From assembly GCA_002812745.2 (NCBI GenBank), contig NCSJ02000053.1, forward strand, positions 62,001 through 126,000: a DNA stretch of 64,000 nucleotides, written 5' to 3'. This DNA comes from Scytalidium lignicola. Its lineage: Eukaryota; Ascomycota; Leotiomycetes. Shown here piece by piece: positions 24,253 through 36,290 of the stretch. How positions within the stretch are numbered: the stretch's first letter is position 1; each line of letters begins with the position of its first letter. Both the position numbers and the translations under genes were made by a program. The notes under the pieces are model-generated. The model was not told the DNA's origin, searched no databases, and saw only the letters and a list, made by a program, of their open reading frames with translations.

Positions 24253-25759
24253 ATAAAAGTACAAAGAGGAATAATAATCTAAAATTACAAAGACAAATAA
24301 CATTATATGCTTAATTATAAATAAATGTTTAAGGCAATAAAATTAGTAATAAAAGGAATAAGATAAAGGAGTTAGATATATGTATAGATGATAATAAAAT
24401 AACAAGCATATTTTCGATAGAGGATAATCAATAGTTATGCTATAGAGAACACTACCTAAAATGTAAAGAGGCTTTATTTTGTTCTTCAGATTTGTTTTAT
24501 AAGTAATAGTAGAGTAATAGTTGCTTTTTGATGGAGGATAATCGATAGTCCTACTATGGAGAACACTACTCAAGACAAGACGGCAAGCTCTATCTTCCTC
24601 CTCAAATTTCCTCTATTCTTGTTAAAACTAGTAAATAATCTTTACCCTTCGATTTAAGTTAAAAAGGTTTAAGGAAAAACAGTTAATATATAAAGATATT
24701 GTATATATACATTATTCCTAGCAAAATCAAGTACAAATAACAATGTAAAAGTATATTTCCAAAAGCAAATCATAGTTAAGGTTGTTAATGGAAAACTCTT
24801 GTAAGATATTAAATTCTAGAATTATTACTTGTTAACTGAATAAAGATTTAAAGCTAGAATCTTTAATACTAAGTAAGATTAAAAAGCCTTAAGGTAATCT
24901 TATTAGAGTTTATACTCATCTATAACAATTATCAACTTCTACTATGAAATATTCGGATAGTCATATCTATTACAAGATTTATCAATATGATTTAGAGAAA
25001 AATATTACTCTTAAGAGTTAATAACAAGCCTTGCTCTAAGGCATCAGACTAAGGAACTTAAATATACTCCTTAAGCACACAAAATTATACAAGGCCTTTA
25101 ATAACTTGTTAGATATTACTAGTCTTTAAGATAATATAGTATTAAGTACAATGTACAAGATGTTCTTGATAAGATATAAGGAAGTAAGTAAGACAACAAT
25201 GTACAGGAAATTCTGTTGACTGTTTAAGAATAAGAAATCTTATATTACCTATGCTATATCAAGAAGGTTTAGTCAGATCTAGTCTAAGGAGACAAGATTA
25301 TGATGCAGAATATTGATTAAACTATAGTAAAAACTCTAGAACTAACTATACTACAAGTATTAACAATTGATACAAAGGCTTTGCACAGTCAACTATAACA
25401 AGATAAGATATTTAATACTTTTAACAACTATAAGTATGATGATATATAAAGTAGACTGCAGATAATTAACAGCCTTATTCCTTTGTTCNTTTTTGTTTTT
25501 CAAGGATATTCAATATTTGAAGTGTTGTAATGACTGTATAAACAGGTTAATAAAACTCTTTCTTAAGTAAAGCATCTCTAACACTATGAAGCAAAGCTTT
25601 ACTGTCATAAACCAAACAGAAGGGCAAGTTAAGGTATAAGTCTCCGAAGACACTCTTATAAGTAAGCAAAGTAACAACATAGTACAAAGAGACCTAGGTT
25701 ATTAACAGCTTTATACTTTAGTAATGTGTTATTACCTTGATATGCTTAAGGAGTTTAAA

Positions 25760-26330
25760 AACAGAGGCTTAGCAAAGATATCAGCAGTAAAAGCAAATCT
25801 TGCTATGTTATATAACTTAGCTAATCTTACTGTTCAATTAAGGTTTGAATCTCTTAAAATCATCACCTTGAAGTAATATATGAATTTAAAAAGTACACAA
25901 GTTAGCTATTCATGATTATCACTTATCCTTGTTACATCAAGTCCTAATCTTGCAAAAGCGAAAAGATATAAGGTTTTATATATCCAAGAACATGAAGAAA
26001 GTTAAGATTCGTTATTTATTAATTACTTACACAACGAATGACAAGATCAAAGTAATAGCATAACATTATTCTTCATTCAGAAGTTTGTATACTTAGCATT
26101 CTTCAATAGACTAACAACAACACATAGGAATAGAATTAATACTATAAGCAGTATACAACCAAAGCTTGCCTTTCAGAGTATAAATAGCTCATTGTAAGAG
26201 CTAGGGCAAAGACATAGTATAAGTTACCAAGTGAATAAGGATATTGATGATATTTTATCTGTATATACACACAAAGAAGATACAAACCAATATGAAAGTA
26301 CTCTTCAAGGTACTGAGTAAACACTTAAAC
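25760..26330 (-). pseudogene. possible second copia fragment (RNase H end)
   Basis: Minus-strand frames give QYLEEYFHIGLYL near 26300, SERQALVVYCL near 26150 and FTADIFAKPLF near 25800. The last resembles the ADxxTKPL end of copia RNase H domains. Heavily degraded, with frame changes between the pieces. Confidence 0.3.
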
Positions 26331-29300
26331 AATCAAGCCAAGGTAAAGATACAAGAGACTTCTTATTCTTGATAGACTAGCAACTTAAGAGTGAAAGATA
26401 AGAATAGCTAGAGGTGCAAGAGTATATAAAACAAGAAAGCGNAAAAACAAAAGAAGTTTTTATAAGAGGATCAAAAGAGGTCTGAGTCAGTACGACTAGA
26501 ACAAGAAACAATTTGTATCTACTTCATCATTTGAGAGAGAAGAGTTTAGAAGGACTTGCAACTTATAAGAGTTAATCCTGCAAATTCATCTAAGATTAAG
26601 CAGGTTGCCAAAAAGTATATATAAGAAAGAGTACGAATTTTTAATACAAGATTACATACCTTGTCCTTATAAAAATGTTTCCAAGCAGTTGTTGATAATC
26701 AAACATATACTATATTACTCATTGCATAAGATAACTTTAGTATGAATAATAAAATTTAAGAATCTACATTATAAATTCATGCTAACACAGTTAAAAAGCA
26801 AATTAGATTAAAACAGTTTGTTGTAAATGATATATCTTAGACTTATCATGTCAGAAAGAGATTAAGGATTTAATCTTAAAGACTAAAAATCAGAATATAA
26901 TATAGCTTAAGCATAATTTGTTAATAAATGAAAAAACCCAAAGGTAATAAGGTATAAATCATTTAATCAGAAAACTCTACTGACAAAGGATCTTAAGTAC
27001 ATTTCAAAATAAATAAGATGTTTACTTTTGATGAGTTACAACAACTAACCTAGCCATATATATAATTATTAACCATTGTAATCGACTTATTACAAGTATA
27101 ATCCTAAACGTCTTAAAGGTTTTAAATAATAATAGTACTTTGTTAAGTAAAATCTAAGTATTAAGATCAAATATTAAATGATCTCTAATTGTGTTAGCCT
27201 TACATTACTTATACATTAGTAAATGTATTTAATATAAAATCAAAGTCTGAATCATAATCTATTTATCTACTTTATTTTAACCACGATTCTTAGTAAGTTC
27301 ATTAACTTCTTAAAGAATACTAAAAAGTATTCATATACTTAAACTTTTAATATTAAACAAAATCCCTTAAGTTGATTTTGCACAATATAACTATTTAAGA
27401 GGCTGATAATCTAGTTTTACCATACTTAGTCTGTTATTTAGATAACCTCAAACAATAAGTTATAACTTATTCTGAATATTATTATTTATAAACATTATAA
27501 GGTTAATAAGTACTAGTAGATAAGAGGACTTAAAATACTTACTAATAATAAGCATCTTATTGCTTTTCTACTTAATGCTTATTTTTCTGGATTCTAACTT
27601 TGTTCTTTTGATTTAAAGCTTACTTTTTATATCTTAATCAACATCTTCTATGTTATTTCTCTTAAGGTACTCTTCTGTTACCTCTTTAACAAGGATCTGT
27701 TGAAGAGGTGTAACCTCAAGATAAAATGTAACTTACTTGTTAAAAAGGATTATTAGTATATTACTAGATTGCTAGTAAATAGATATCAAGAGAATCTATG
27801 TATTATATTAACATAATTAATCAGATATATCTTACATAAAATTATATATAATTATCATCAAGTTTATCTTTTACTAATACGCTATTCAACAACAATTAGC
27901 TTGTAATGCTAATCTTTGACCTCATAAGCTTCAACAAAAGAATAACTTATCAAAAGTCTTACCTTTATCTTTAATTTTCTATATTAAGTAAATTCAACAA
28001 GTATAAACCTTTCTTGTATTATAATTATGAATTAGTCATTTCAAGTATAGTAATTGTACAACAATACCGAACCTGCTTACAATTATAAGAATAGTCTTAT
28101 ACTCTTTTATGAAAATGCTTCTCTTGTATAACTTGTTAAACATTACCAGAGGATTAAGAGAATAGTTACTCTTTATATAGTATAAAAGCTTTTAAGTCAA
28201 GCCTTTACAAAGCTTAATGAAAAGATCAATGATATTCTACTCTTCTGTAGCTTACAAGATTATCATGAAAGGATAGCTTTGTACAAAGGACCAGAAACTG
28301 ATAAACAAGATCCATAGATTAATATACTGCCTAATTTTGATTCTTAATCGTTTCTAAGGGTAAATATAAATACAAACTACACTACTAGCATGTGAAATAT
28401 AAGCTTATGAATAGTGATAATAGAAGAGGCTATTTATGTACACGAAAAATCTATACTGGATAAGAGAGGTAAACAAGAATAACTTAATAAAGATATACAA
28501 ATAAAGTCAAGGCATAAGCTTATCAGATGGAAGGTATTACTATATAAAGTATGTAAAGAGTCTAATAAGTGATTAATGTACACAGAGGAATAACTTATAA
28601 GATAATTGCTGAAAAAGACAAAATAAGAGGAGTATAAGAAGACTAAATGAGGATATCCCTTACATTTTGTCAGTGAATATAAGGAGAAGATACTTTATTA
28701 CTTATAACAAGTGTTAATAAATTCTAAGATTAGCTTAGAAGAAAAGATATTTTGGCAACTATAACAATGAGGATATGGAAGAGCATGAATATAAAGGACA
28801 TCAAGCTTATAGATCAATGAATATAATTAACTAAGCTTAAAGATATTCTAAGTATATCAACAAGAAAACCAAGGTAAAGACCAGCAAAGACAAGGACTAT
28901 ATTAATCAGTAAGAAAGTTCTAGTTTAAAGGCTTGCTTTTGATATTGAGGAAATTTGAAAGTTAAGACAGAAGATGTTCATTGTAATATAAATCAATTAG
29001 AGTAATAGTATAGCTTAACTCCATAACCTAATGCCTTGATAACAATTCAAAGTATATAAGTAAATAAAATGCTTTAATATTTATAAGAATATTATTTTGG
29101 CTAGTCCAGCAATATAAAAGATTAATTGAACAAAAACAAGTATAAAGAAAACACCACTTATAGTTATAGCATATTCTTCGGTAATATCCATGATGTGCAG
29201 AATTAAGATTTAGGTTAAGAGGAGTCTATAAAACAAAGGGCTAATTACAAAGGGAACAACAAAAGAGAATATTATATATATGAAGGTAAATAATAAGAGA

Positions 29301-30803
29301 AGACAAGAGAAGTGCTGGACATATCTTTTAAGAGATAAGACACTTTAAGTATTAAGAAATACATTAGAACATTTAGACAATATAATAAGAGGATATCCTT
29401 TGAAATCCAAAGGGAGGATAACCACAAAATGTTTTACAAGAGCTTAGAAGTATAAGAAGTAAAGTATAAAATAAGATAACAACCATCAAAAATAAAGTAA
29501 GAAAGATAATTGTAAAATTGGATTTTTAAACTAATAACCTTAAAAGACAAATAGAACATATATTACAAAGGTTAGTAAATGTAAGAAGACTTTGTTCAAG
29601 TAGTAGCATAGAGTTTTAAGCTTGTTCATGTAGTTAGTAAGAATATATCAAAATCCTAAAGACTTATTACAAATATGAATAGCATAAAATGCACTCTTGT
29701 CATCGTAAGACTTCGTTCACATCAATTCTAAAGACTAAAAACTATTGACAGAACTTAAGGCTAAGGCTACTAAAATTATATATTATGATATTACAAATAA
29801 TAATGTTAACTAATTCATTATTGCCTTTCTCCTTTTAAGTTCATTTTGTTAATTACATTAACTAAGCAAATCTTGTCCATCTGTTTATCTTATTATCTAT
29901 ACTTTAAAGTCAATGATTATATCTCTACTTAGATCATCACTAACACTTGATCATCCTTCATATAGATTATACTTTAACATAATTATATATTATAATAATA
30001 ATCTTAACTATTCTCCACCCTGACTATAACCTTTATAAAAAGAATATAAGTCATAGCTTACTAACCAAACTTCTCAAAGGCATAAGTTTAAAGAAGTCTT
30101 TATCTAAAGATACCTTAGCTATCAATAACAAACAAAGTAAAGAGAAGCCATTACAACTTTATCACTTTTGTATTTAAAAAGTTATTCAATCTAATATAAT
30201 ACCAACAAGATTATTACTAGAATAATGATCACAACTAATGTTTACATGTAAAGTCTGTAAGATGTGTATACAGCCTTATGTCTTATTTAATGTGATAATA
30301 AAGTCATTACAACTTGTACATGAATAATTCCAATTAAGATAATAACTATTAAGAAGCTTTTACTCGGACATTTCAAGAAGCTTAGAAATTATAAATATAA
30401 GAATTTGCTCTTAATTATAAAGATCTATCAATTTGAAGGTTAATTCTTTATTATCACTGATTATATAAATATTACTCTCTAACATATAATTTTAATTTCC
30501 CTTTTATTGTAAAAGCTTTATATTATTACAACTTGTTAATAAATAAGTTTTTTATCTTACTCAAGAATTCATCTTAATAATATAATGTATTTTAAAAATT
30601 ATACTTCTATTTTATAAAACTTATACNTTTTTTAGTTTACATTAAAATCCTACNTTTTTATAATATTTTCAATATTACTTTTATATGGATTTTATATTCT
30701 TTTAATATTTTTAAGTATATTAGAATATTATTTAAATATATTATAATAAATCTTTTTAAGTATTTTCAAATAACTCTGTTTATAATCTTTTATATTATAA
30801 TTA

Positions 30804-30870
30804 GAGGATAGTTAAATCTACTTATTACTTACTTAAATCCACTCACNTTTTGCCGACATCAAATACACTT
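30804..30870 (+). repeat. left TIR of the MULE
   Basis: Matches the reverse complement of 33250-33318 with mostly transition differences and one N. Confidence 0.75.
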
Positions 30871-31036
30871 AGACTATTACTTCTTATAATAATTTGTTAG
30901 TAATCTGATAATCCTGTTATATCCAGCCNAAAAACACTAAAGTGTGTTATTATAAATATACATTCTCCTTAATCGAATTCATCCCTTATAAAATTGAAGT
31001 TATTTCTAATTATATTAAAAGCTACTTTTACTTAAA

Positions 31037-33174
31037 ATGTCTTCTTAAATGCCAGCTTCATATGGTCCTCCTCCTCCAGAAGTATTATACACTAATTTAA
31101 CCTTGTTATTTACTTTAATTCAAGCTTTTGCATATGAAAATGGATATGCATTCATTATTCATAATAAACAACCTTGGAAAGTAGTATATACTTATGATCA
31201 AGCTAAGAAATATCAGTTAAAAGGCAAAAGGGATAATGTTCACCAATCAAAGTAACAGAAATCAACTTTTAAAAAGTATGATTACAAGATGAAAGTAATT
31301 GTTAAAATAAAAGAAAGTAAGTAAAGGTTAAAGGTTATAGAACTTACACATAACCACTATGCCTTTACATCACCTATAGCCTATTCAACACACAGAATAG
31401 CTATATTGGACCATTAGATTCATACTCAGATTTTATCTAAAGCTTATACTGGAATACTTAATTCTCAGATTTAGAGTTCTCTTTGTATTGAACACCTTCA
31501 GATTTTAATTATCAAAGTCGATATTACTAATATCATTCAAGTAATACAGTTAAAGTTATTAGTTGGAAGAACATTAATTCAATGGTTATTGTATGTTTAG
31601 TTATAGTCCTTTACCTTTTATCTACTAATAATTTAGGTCAAAACTTGAGGAATAAGGCTTTAACCTAGCATATTCAACCAATCTTATTAATAACCTAGTC
31701 AACCNTTTTTTATATTCATCTTGAAGTACTTGAATTATATCAACAACATCTTAACATATTATTAATGGATTATATATATAAAACAAATCGATTTTGCATG
31801 TTACTATTCAATATTTGTATTATAACCAGTGGAAATAAAGTAATTCAATTTAGGTTAACATTCCTTTCAGAGGAAACTAAGAAATCATATGATTAAGTTT
31901 TAAGTCAGTTTTAAGAAATAATAAAATAAAATAATATTATAAAGTTACTCTTTATTGTAATTGATAGAGAATTAACTCTAATGAAAAGTATTAATATATA
32001 TTTCCTTAGATTTAATCATTTCCTTTATTAGTAGCATGTTAACATGAATATATTAACTAAAACAAAGTAATTCTTTTTACTATTAATTAAGGAGAATAGT
32101 ATATATAAAAGGCACCTTATATTTCAAGAGTTTTTAAAACTTTAAGGAATATTATTAGATTCTCCTTCTTTTGAGGCTTATACATTGAATCTTACTAAAC
32201 TTCAAGTGTATTTAAATGCAATAGTTCAATATGTAGAGAATACATGGTTAATCTTATAGAAAGAGAAGTTAATTTGATATTAAGTTGATCAATACTATTA
32301 TTTTAAAGTACTTATGACTTTATTTATTAAAGGTTGTCATAGTACTTTAAAGTTATATCTACAACATGGAAATGATAATTTAAATGATATGTTTGAACAT
32401 TTGCTTTTATTTTAAGCATCTTAACAAAATAATATAAATACAACTATAACTTAAGAACAACTTTGACAAAAACACTATATTAATATATACTTGTTCTTTG
32501 CTATTCTAGGTCAAGTCTATGATTACACACTTGAAAAGTTAATAGTTGAAAGAGTTAAAATTCTTAAAAGTACAATACTTGATATTACAAAGTATAAGTG
32601 CATTATACAACGCTTAGTTAGCCTTCTATGTTACTACTTAATATGGAAAAGGGAAAGAGATAAGGGAATAATTCTTCTTAAAGATATACATCCATACTAG
32701 TATTATAACAAGCTAAAAGAAGGTACTCTGGTAATTTCAAACATTCAAGTGCTTATTCTGAACTTACAAGTTGTGAAAGCTTAAGGGAAGAGCTAGAAGT
32801 TGACTACTAATATAATTTCTAGTACAAAACGTTTATCCTCTGCTTTTGAGCTTCTTAGTAGCTCAGCTCCACCAGCATTAAAAGCTTCAAGTTCAAGAGA
32901 ATTAGCTGAAGGGAAAGAGATATATATCATGCGATCTGACCGTACAATTACAATAGTTAGTCTGCAGCAAATTCAAGAAATAAGTCAAGATACATATGAA
33001 CCTAAGACAGTATAGGAGTAAGAGTATCAACGTGGAATTTCATTGATATATTATACAGATTCTATAGAGGAGACAGCTAAATTGGCTGACAAGGTAATGC
33101 AAGCCTCAGAGGCTTAGGACATGAATCAAGAAACCAAGGATTATATTGAAATATTACTATAATTGTAGTGAATG
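31037..33174 (+). pseudogene. MULE transposase relic
   Basis: The N-terminal FAR1/MULE-type region is readable: LIQAFAYENGYAF near 31115, then YKMKVIVKIKESK and LTHNHYAFTSP near 31290-31370, SLCIEHLQILI near 31480 and LLVGRTLIQWLL near 31560. Further along are YVENTWLILQKEKL near 32230, KGCHSTLKLYLQHGNDNLND near 32330 and HYINIYLFFAILGQVYDYTL near 32480, the order seen in fungal MULE transposases. The last readable part (about 32800-33170) is a serine-rich tail. Many TAA/TAG stops make it inactive. Confidence 0.75.
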
Positions 33175-33249
33175 CAAGATAGAATTGATTACATTGCATG
33201 ATCTCTTATTACTATACTAATTTGTATGTACAAGTGAGATAGCATTATG

Positions 33250-33318
33250 CTTAAGGCGTATCCGATGTCGGCAAAAGTAAGTGGATTTAAGTAAGTAGTG
33301 AGTGGATTTAGGGTTCCC
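33250..33318 (-). repeat. right TIR of the MULE
   Basis: Includes GATGTCGGCAAAAGTAAGTG, the inverse of the left-end motif. Confidence 0.75.
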
Positions 33319-33453
33319 TTATAATTAATATATTTGTTAATTCAAACAGTATAATTAATAGCTTATATAATTTATATTTAATTCTTATAATAACTTTCCA
33401 TCCATCTTTTATTTTTATCTGAAGTAAATCTTCTGAACGAGCATCTGCATGTA

Positions 33454-33687
33454 TTATTGTCTTTCTCGGTTTCGCCTGCCGATTCGAGAAGATGATCCAG
33501 AGACAGGCTGCGTGAATACATCCAAAGAATTTAAAAGTGCTACAACCTCTAAGTAGCCGCCCTCAGTGGCTGCTTGCAATGCTGACCGTCCCTCATATTC
33601 TGCAGCAGCGGCGTTGACATCAGCCTTTGCATCGAGGAGCCTCTGCACAACCTCCAAGTAGCCGCCCTCAGCAGGAGGAGGAACCAT
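33454..33687 (-). pseudogene. ankyrin-repeat protein fragment
   Basis: The open frame from 33687 reads GGYLEVVQRLLDAKADVNAA followed by a second unit, EGRSALQAATEGGYLEVVALL, and ends in a basic tail. That is about two ankyrin units, so it is the C-terminal scrap of a longer repeat protein. An upstream frame on the same strand (33698-33934) has no ankyrin signature. The fragment sits about 130 bp from the right end of the MULE, at the edge of the AT-rich block. Confidence 0.65.
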
Positions 33688-33934
33688 ACGATGACTCTTA
33701 CGTGTTATTAACTAAGCTAATCAAGATGTTTATATACCTCGGGCGGCGAAGTGTTGCATAGCGGCAGATCAAGCCAATTCGTTCCGTGGAGCTAAGCCTA
33801 GTAATGGAAACAACTTGTAGAAAGAGAGGAAAATGGTTGTGCTTATCAAGCCATTCGTAAACAACAGGGCTTCTGTCGCGAAACTCAGCCGGTGACCATA
33901 AAGTCCTCCCCAGACCGTGTGAGCCACATATCAT

Positions 33935-34499
33935 TTGTTTCCAGAGATTCCAAGTTCTAAATTATCCTCTTCAAAATTGCGGGTGTGAAGTAGCCAGTAG
34001 TCTAAAGCGTATTCGAGAAAATTGTATACCACAGGCCGTTGTGTACACCACAAACTTCACAAAATAGTGTACACCACGAGCCAGATGGGACAAAATCAAA
34101 ACAAGAAATTAAGATACCTGATATCAGTTTCCTCGGCAAGGTAGTTCTACGCGCGTATGTGTTATACGACAGCACCAAAAAATTAGTAAGCCTTGCGGTC
34201 GTTCTGCCTAGGGTTAGTGAATGCACCAACCTTGGGTTCGGGAAAGTATTCTTGAACGCTCGGTAGGTCGGGATTCGGCAGAGACATATCAAATAAACCG
34301 TCACGAGGAGTAAACATCAAAGGTATGTGGCATTCCATTTCGGACACGACTCTACCTAGAAAATGGTCTCTATTTCATGGTACTGTGCTCTGCCACTCCA
34401 GCTGAACACCAGCCCAATTCTGTCTTTAGGTACGACCAGAAATACTCCTTTAAGGCAATGTGTTATCCTAAGGAACATACCAACCATTGTACCGAGTCA
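33935..34499. other. intergenic
   Basis: Downstream flank of the SMP-30-like gene. Short overlapping frames on both strands lack any recognisable domain. Confidence 0.4.
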
Positions 34500-35459
34500 T
34501 CAAGCTTTGAACGACGAGGTGTCAATGACCGCGACCTTCCCGCCCTCGACCTCGCTTCCATTGACAGGTCCTCCTAGACCGCCATTCGTAACAACGTAGA
34601 GCATATGCTCGTTGCCACTTTTTCTGTCGAATTGGCATGCAGTCACCCCAGCAATTTCCAATCGGTCTATTTTTCCAGCAACAGTCACAAGGCCACCCTT
34701 TGCCTTTGCCACCGTGATAGTATTAAATGGATTCTGTGCGATCCAAGCGTTATCATCACGATCGAAGCAGAGATCATCGCCTATGAGGCCTTGGTCTATG
34801 ATTTCAACGCCCCCAGCGGCTTTACCGTCTTCGTGGATTTTGATTCGGCAGAACAATGCCTTGGAAGTATTGGTCCAGTAGAGGTATTCCTTGTGAACCG
34901 CAATGCCGTTGATGGCGATTGGGATGAAAGGCTTCTCGGGATTCTTCATCTCGTCCACCTGGATCGCTATCTCGTACGACTCGTTTGCGAGGTCAATCTT
35001 GAACACAGCACCGGCTTCGCAATCGGCAGCGAGAATAATCTTTTTGGATTTCGAAAGTAGCTCCATTCCATTTGGAAAGCCGATCTTGTCAAGTTTCATG
35101 ACCTCTCTGACATCAGCCTTACCATTACTTTCGAAATTGGTCATGTCTACTTCCCATAACTTATAAGATCCTGTTTGGTTGACGAAGGTACTGAGATCGA
35201 AGTTGCCTCCTGCAACGTAGAACTTGTCGTGCTCCACTTCAATGATCCCGGCCATACCTGTGACATTGAGGAATGTGTGGATCAAGACGGTTTTGGAGGG
35301 ATCGGTGGGATCGATAAGGAAGACTTCGGGCGCTGAAGACAAAGTGACGAGAATCTGCCCGTTAGATCGTATGGTGAGATTTTCAACCCATGAAGGCATG
35401 GGGAACTGGTGAACCACGCGAGAGGCGAGAAGGGGCTTGAGGGCATTGATTTCCGTCAT
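34500..35459 (-). CDS. SMP-30/gluconolactonase-like beta-propeller protein
   Basis: Single-exon, 319 aa, intact from MTEINALKPL to SSFKA. The sequence reads as repeated propeller blades: LTIRSNGQILVTLSSAPEVF (about residues 27-46), FPNGMELLSKSKKIILAADC (about 128-147), INGIAVHKEYLYWTNTSKAL (about 185-204), and GDDLCFDRDDNAWIAQNPFN. This fits the six-bladed calcium-dependent phosphotriesterase/SMP-30 superfamily, whose members are lactonases or esterases and often lie in fungal metabolic clusters. No signal peptide, so probably cytosolic. Codon use and composition are normal and unlike the AT block. The substrate cannot be told. It is divergent from the Zn2Cys6 regulator, with about 830 bp between them, so the regulator is a possible controller. 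Confidence 0.8.
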   Translation of the reverse strand: MTEINALKPLLASRVVHQFPMPSWVENLTIRSNGQILVTLSSAPEVFLIDPTDPSKTVLIHTFLNVTGMAGIIEVEHDKFYVAGGNFDLSTFVNQTGSYKLWEVDMTNFESNGKADVREVMKLDKIGFPNGMELLSKSKKIILAADCEAGAVFKIDLANESYEIAIQVDEMKNPEKPFIPIAINGIAVHKEYLYWTNTSKALFCRIKIHEDGKAAGGVEIIDQGLIGDDLCFDRDDNAWIAQNPFNTITVAKAKGGLVTVAGKIDRLEIAGVTACQFDRKSGNEHMLYVVTNGGLGGPVNGSEVEGGKVAVIDTSSFKA

Positions 35460-36290
35460 GGTAACGATTTTGAAGAGCTCTTCGATGATGGGAACAATGA
35501 GGCAGGAATACGTTCGTCCAAGAGGGGAATAGCAATTAGTTCAAGTCGGGAAGTTCGAGACCTTCAGGACCGTTCTTATTAGATTTTCTAGCACTATATT
35601 TAACTAATTTACAGAAGTTTAAGCAGGCTTACATGAGGATTCTGCGACTTGTTGCAGCAACTCGGAAATCTCATGACGACCCATGGGCTAAGCGACTGGT
35701 ATATGCATCCAACGTCCTCAATACATGGTTCCATGGGCACAATACATTCACGTGAAAGAATCAGTGGCCACGGGAGATTCGACGGCGGCTCCACTAGCCG
35801 TTTTGATTGGAGGTACATGCTCAGCAAGTAATGCTCATTAGTGGGAGAGGCTATAGTGTGAGAATCAGTATGTACCTACTTCAAGTCAGCCTATGGTTCA
35901 GAATCACCGTGAGTCGGCTGTCGGCGTCACAGTTGGCCAGTTTGAGTTGAGCTCCCTCGGGTAGGGATTCCCCAGCCTCGACCGCGGCTCAGCTAACCTT
36001 TATAGGAATAGGGCTGGTTCTGGGCTGCTTGATTGGTGGTCCTGATCGTAGCACGGACCCCTACCATACTTTTGGCACCGCACTGTAACTCATCAAGAGC
36101 TGTCATATCCAGAGATATAGGATCCACAGCTGAATGATGCTTCTGTAGGTACGTTTCTGATAGCAACTTTCATCCTCCAGGTCACTTGCACATAAGCATT
36201 TACCACTGTAGGATAGGCTGGTCACTTCCAAATCCTACGCTACTGTGTCGACAATTGTACTATCGGATCTCCCAGAGACACATTTATCAG
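35460..36290. promoter_or_regulatory. shared upstream region of the propeller and Zn2Cys6 genes
   Basis: A divergent promoter interval with no supported gene. CGG triplets of the kind bound by Zn2Cys6 proteins occur (for example GTCGGCTGTCGGCGTC near 35911-35926), but no specific operator is established. An ATG at 36186 is in frame with the regulator and gives a 35-residue extension that does not look like protein. Confidence 0.35.

Larger units (their letters stand above)
20412..30803. other. AT-rich DNA with only fragmentary remnants
   Basis: Ten kilobases with dense stops and many Ns next to A/T runs. A short A-rich near-tandem stretch lies at about 22365-22450, and a patch of more normal composition at about 22490-22860 carries no open frame I recognise. 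Two weak retroelement relics are listed separately. Confidence 0.6.
30804..33318 (+). mobile_element. dead Mutator-like (MULE) DNA transposon
   Basis: The element is bounded by a perfect 9-bp direct repeat TTATAATTA (30795-30803 and 33319-33327), the target-duplication size typical of MULEs. Terminal inverted repeats of about 65 bp (30804-30870 and 33250-33318) share the core ACTTACTTAAATCCACT and TTTTGCCGACATC in opposite orientation. The left copy is RIP-worn. A degraded MULE transposase fills the interior. Confidence 0.8.
10400..33420. other. AT-rich, RIP-like block of about 23 kb
   Basis: Composition drops sharply to AT-rich and stays so except inside the less-damaged copia and unknown-gene relics. 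Open frames are very short, stops dominate all six frames, and recognisable transposon proteins are peppered with TAA/TAG. The two LTRs of the copia element differ only by transitions. This is the classic look of RIP in a transposon-filled island. No intact gene was found inside. Confidence 0.85.

Noticed and set aside
24343..24573. Minus-strand frame with repeated HSRTIDYP-like segments
   Set aside because: Reflects a short sequence duplication in AT-rich DNA, not a protein family.
34603..35412. Four plus-strand frames
   Set aside because: Antisense shadows of the SMP-30-like gene.
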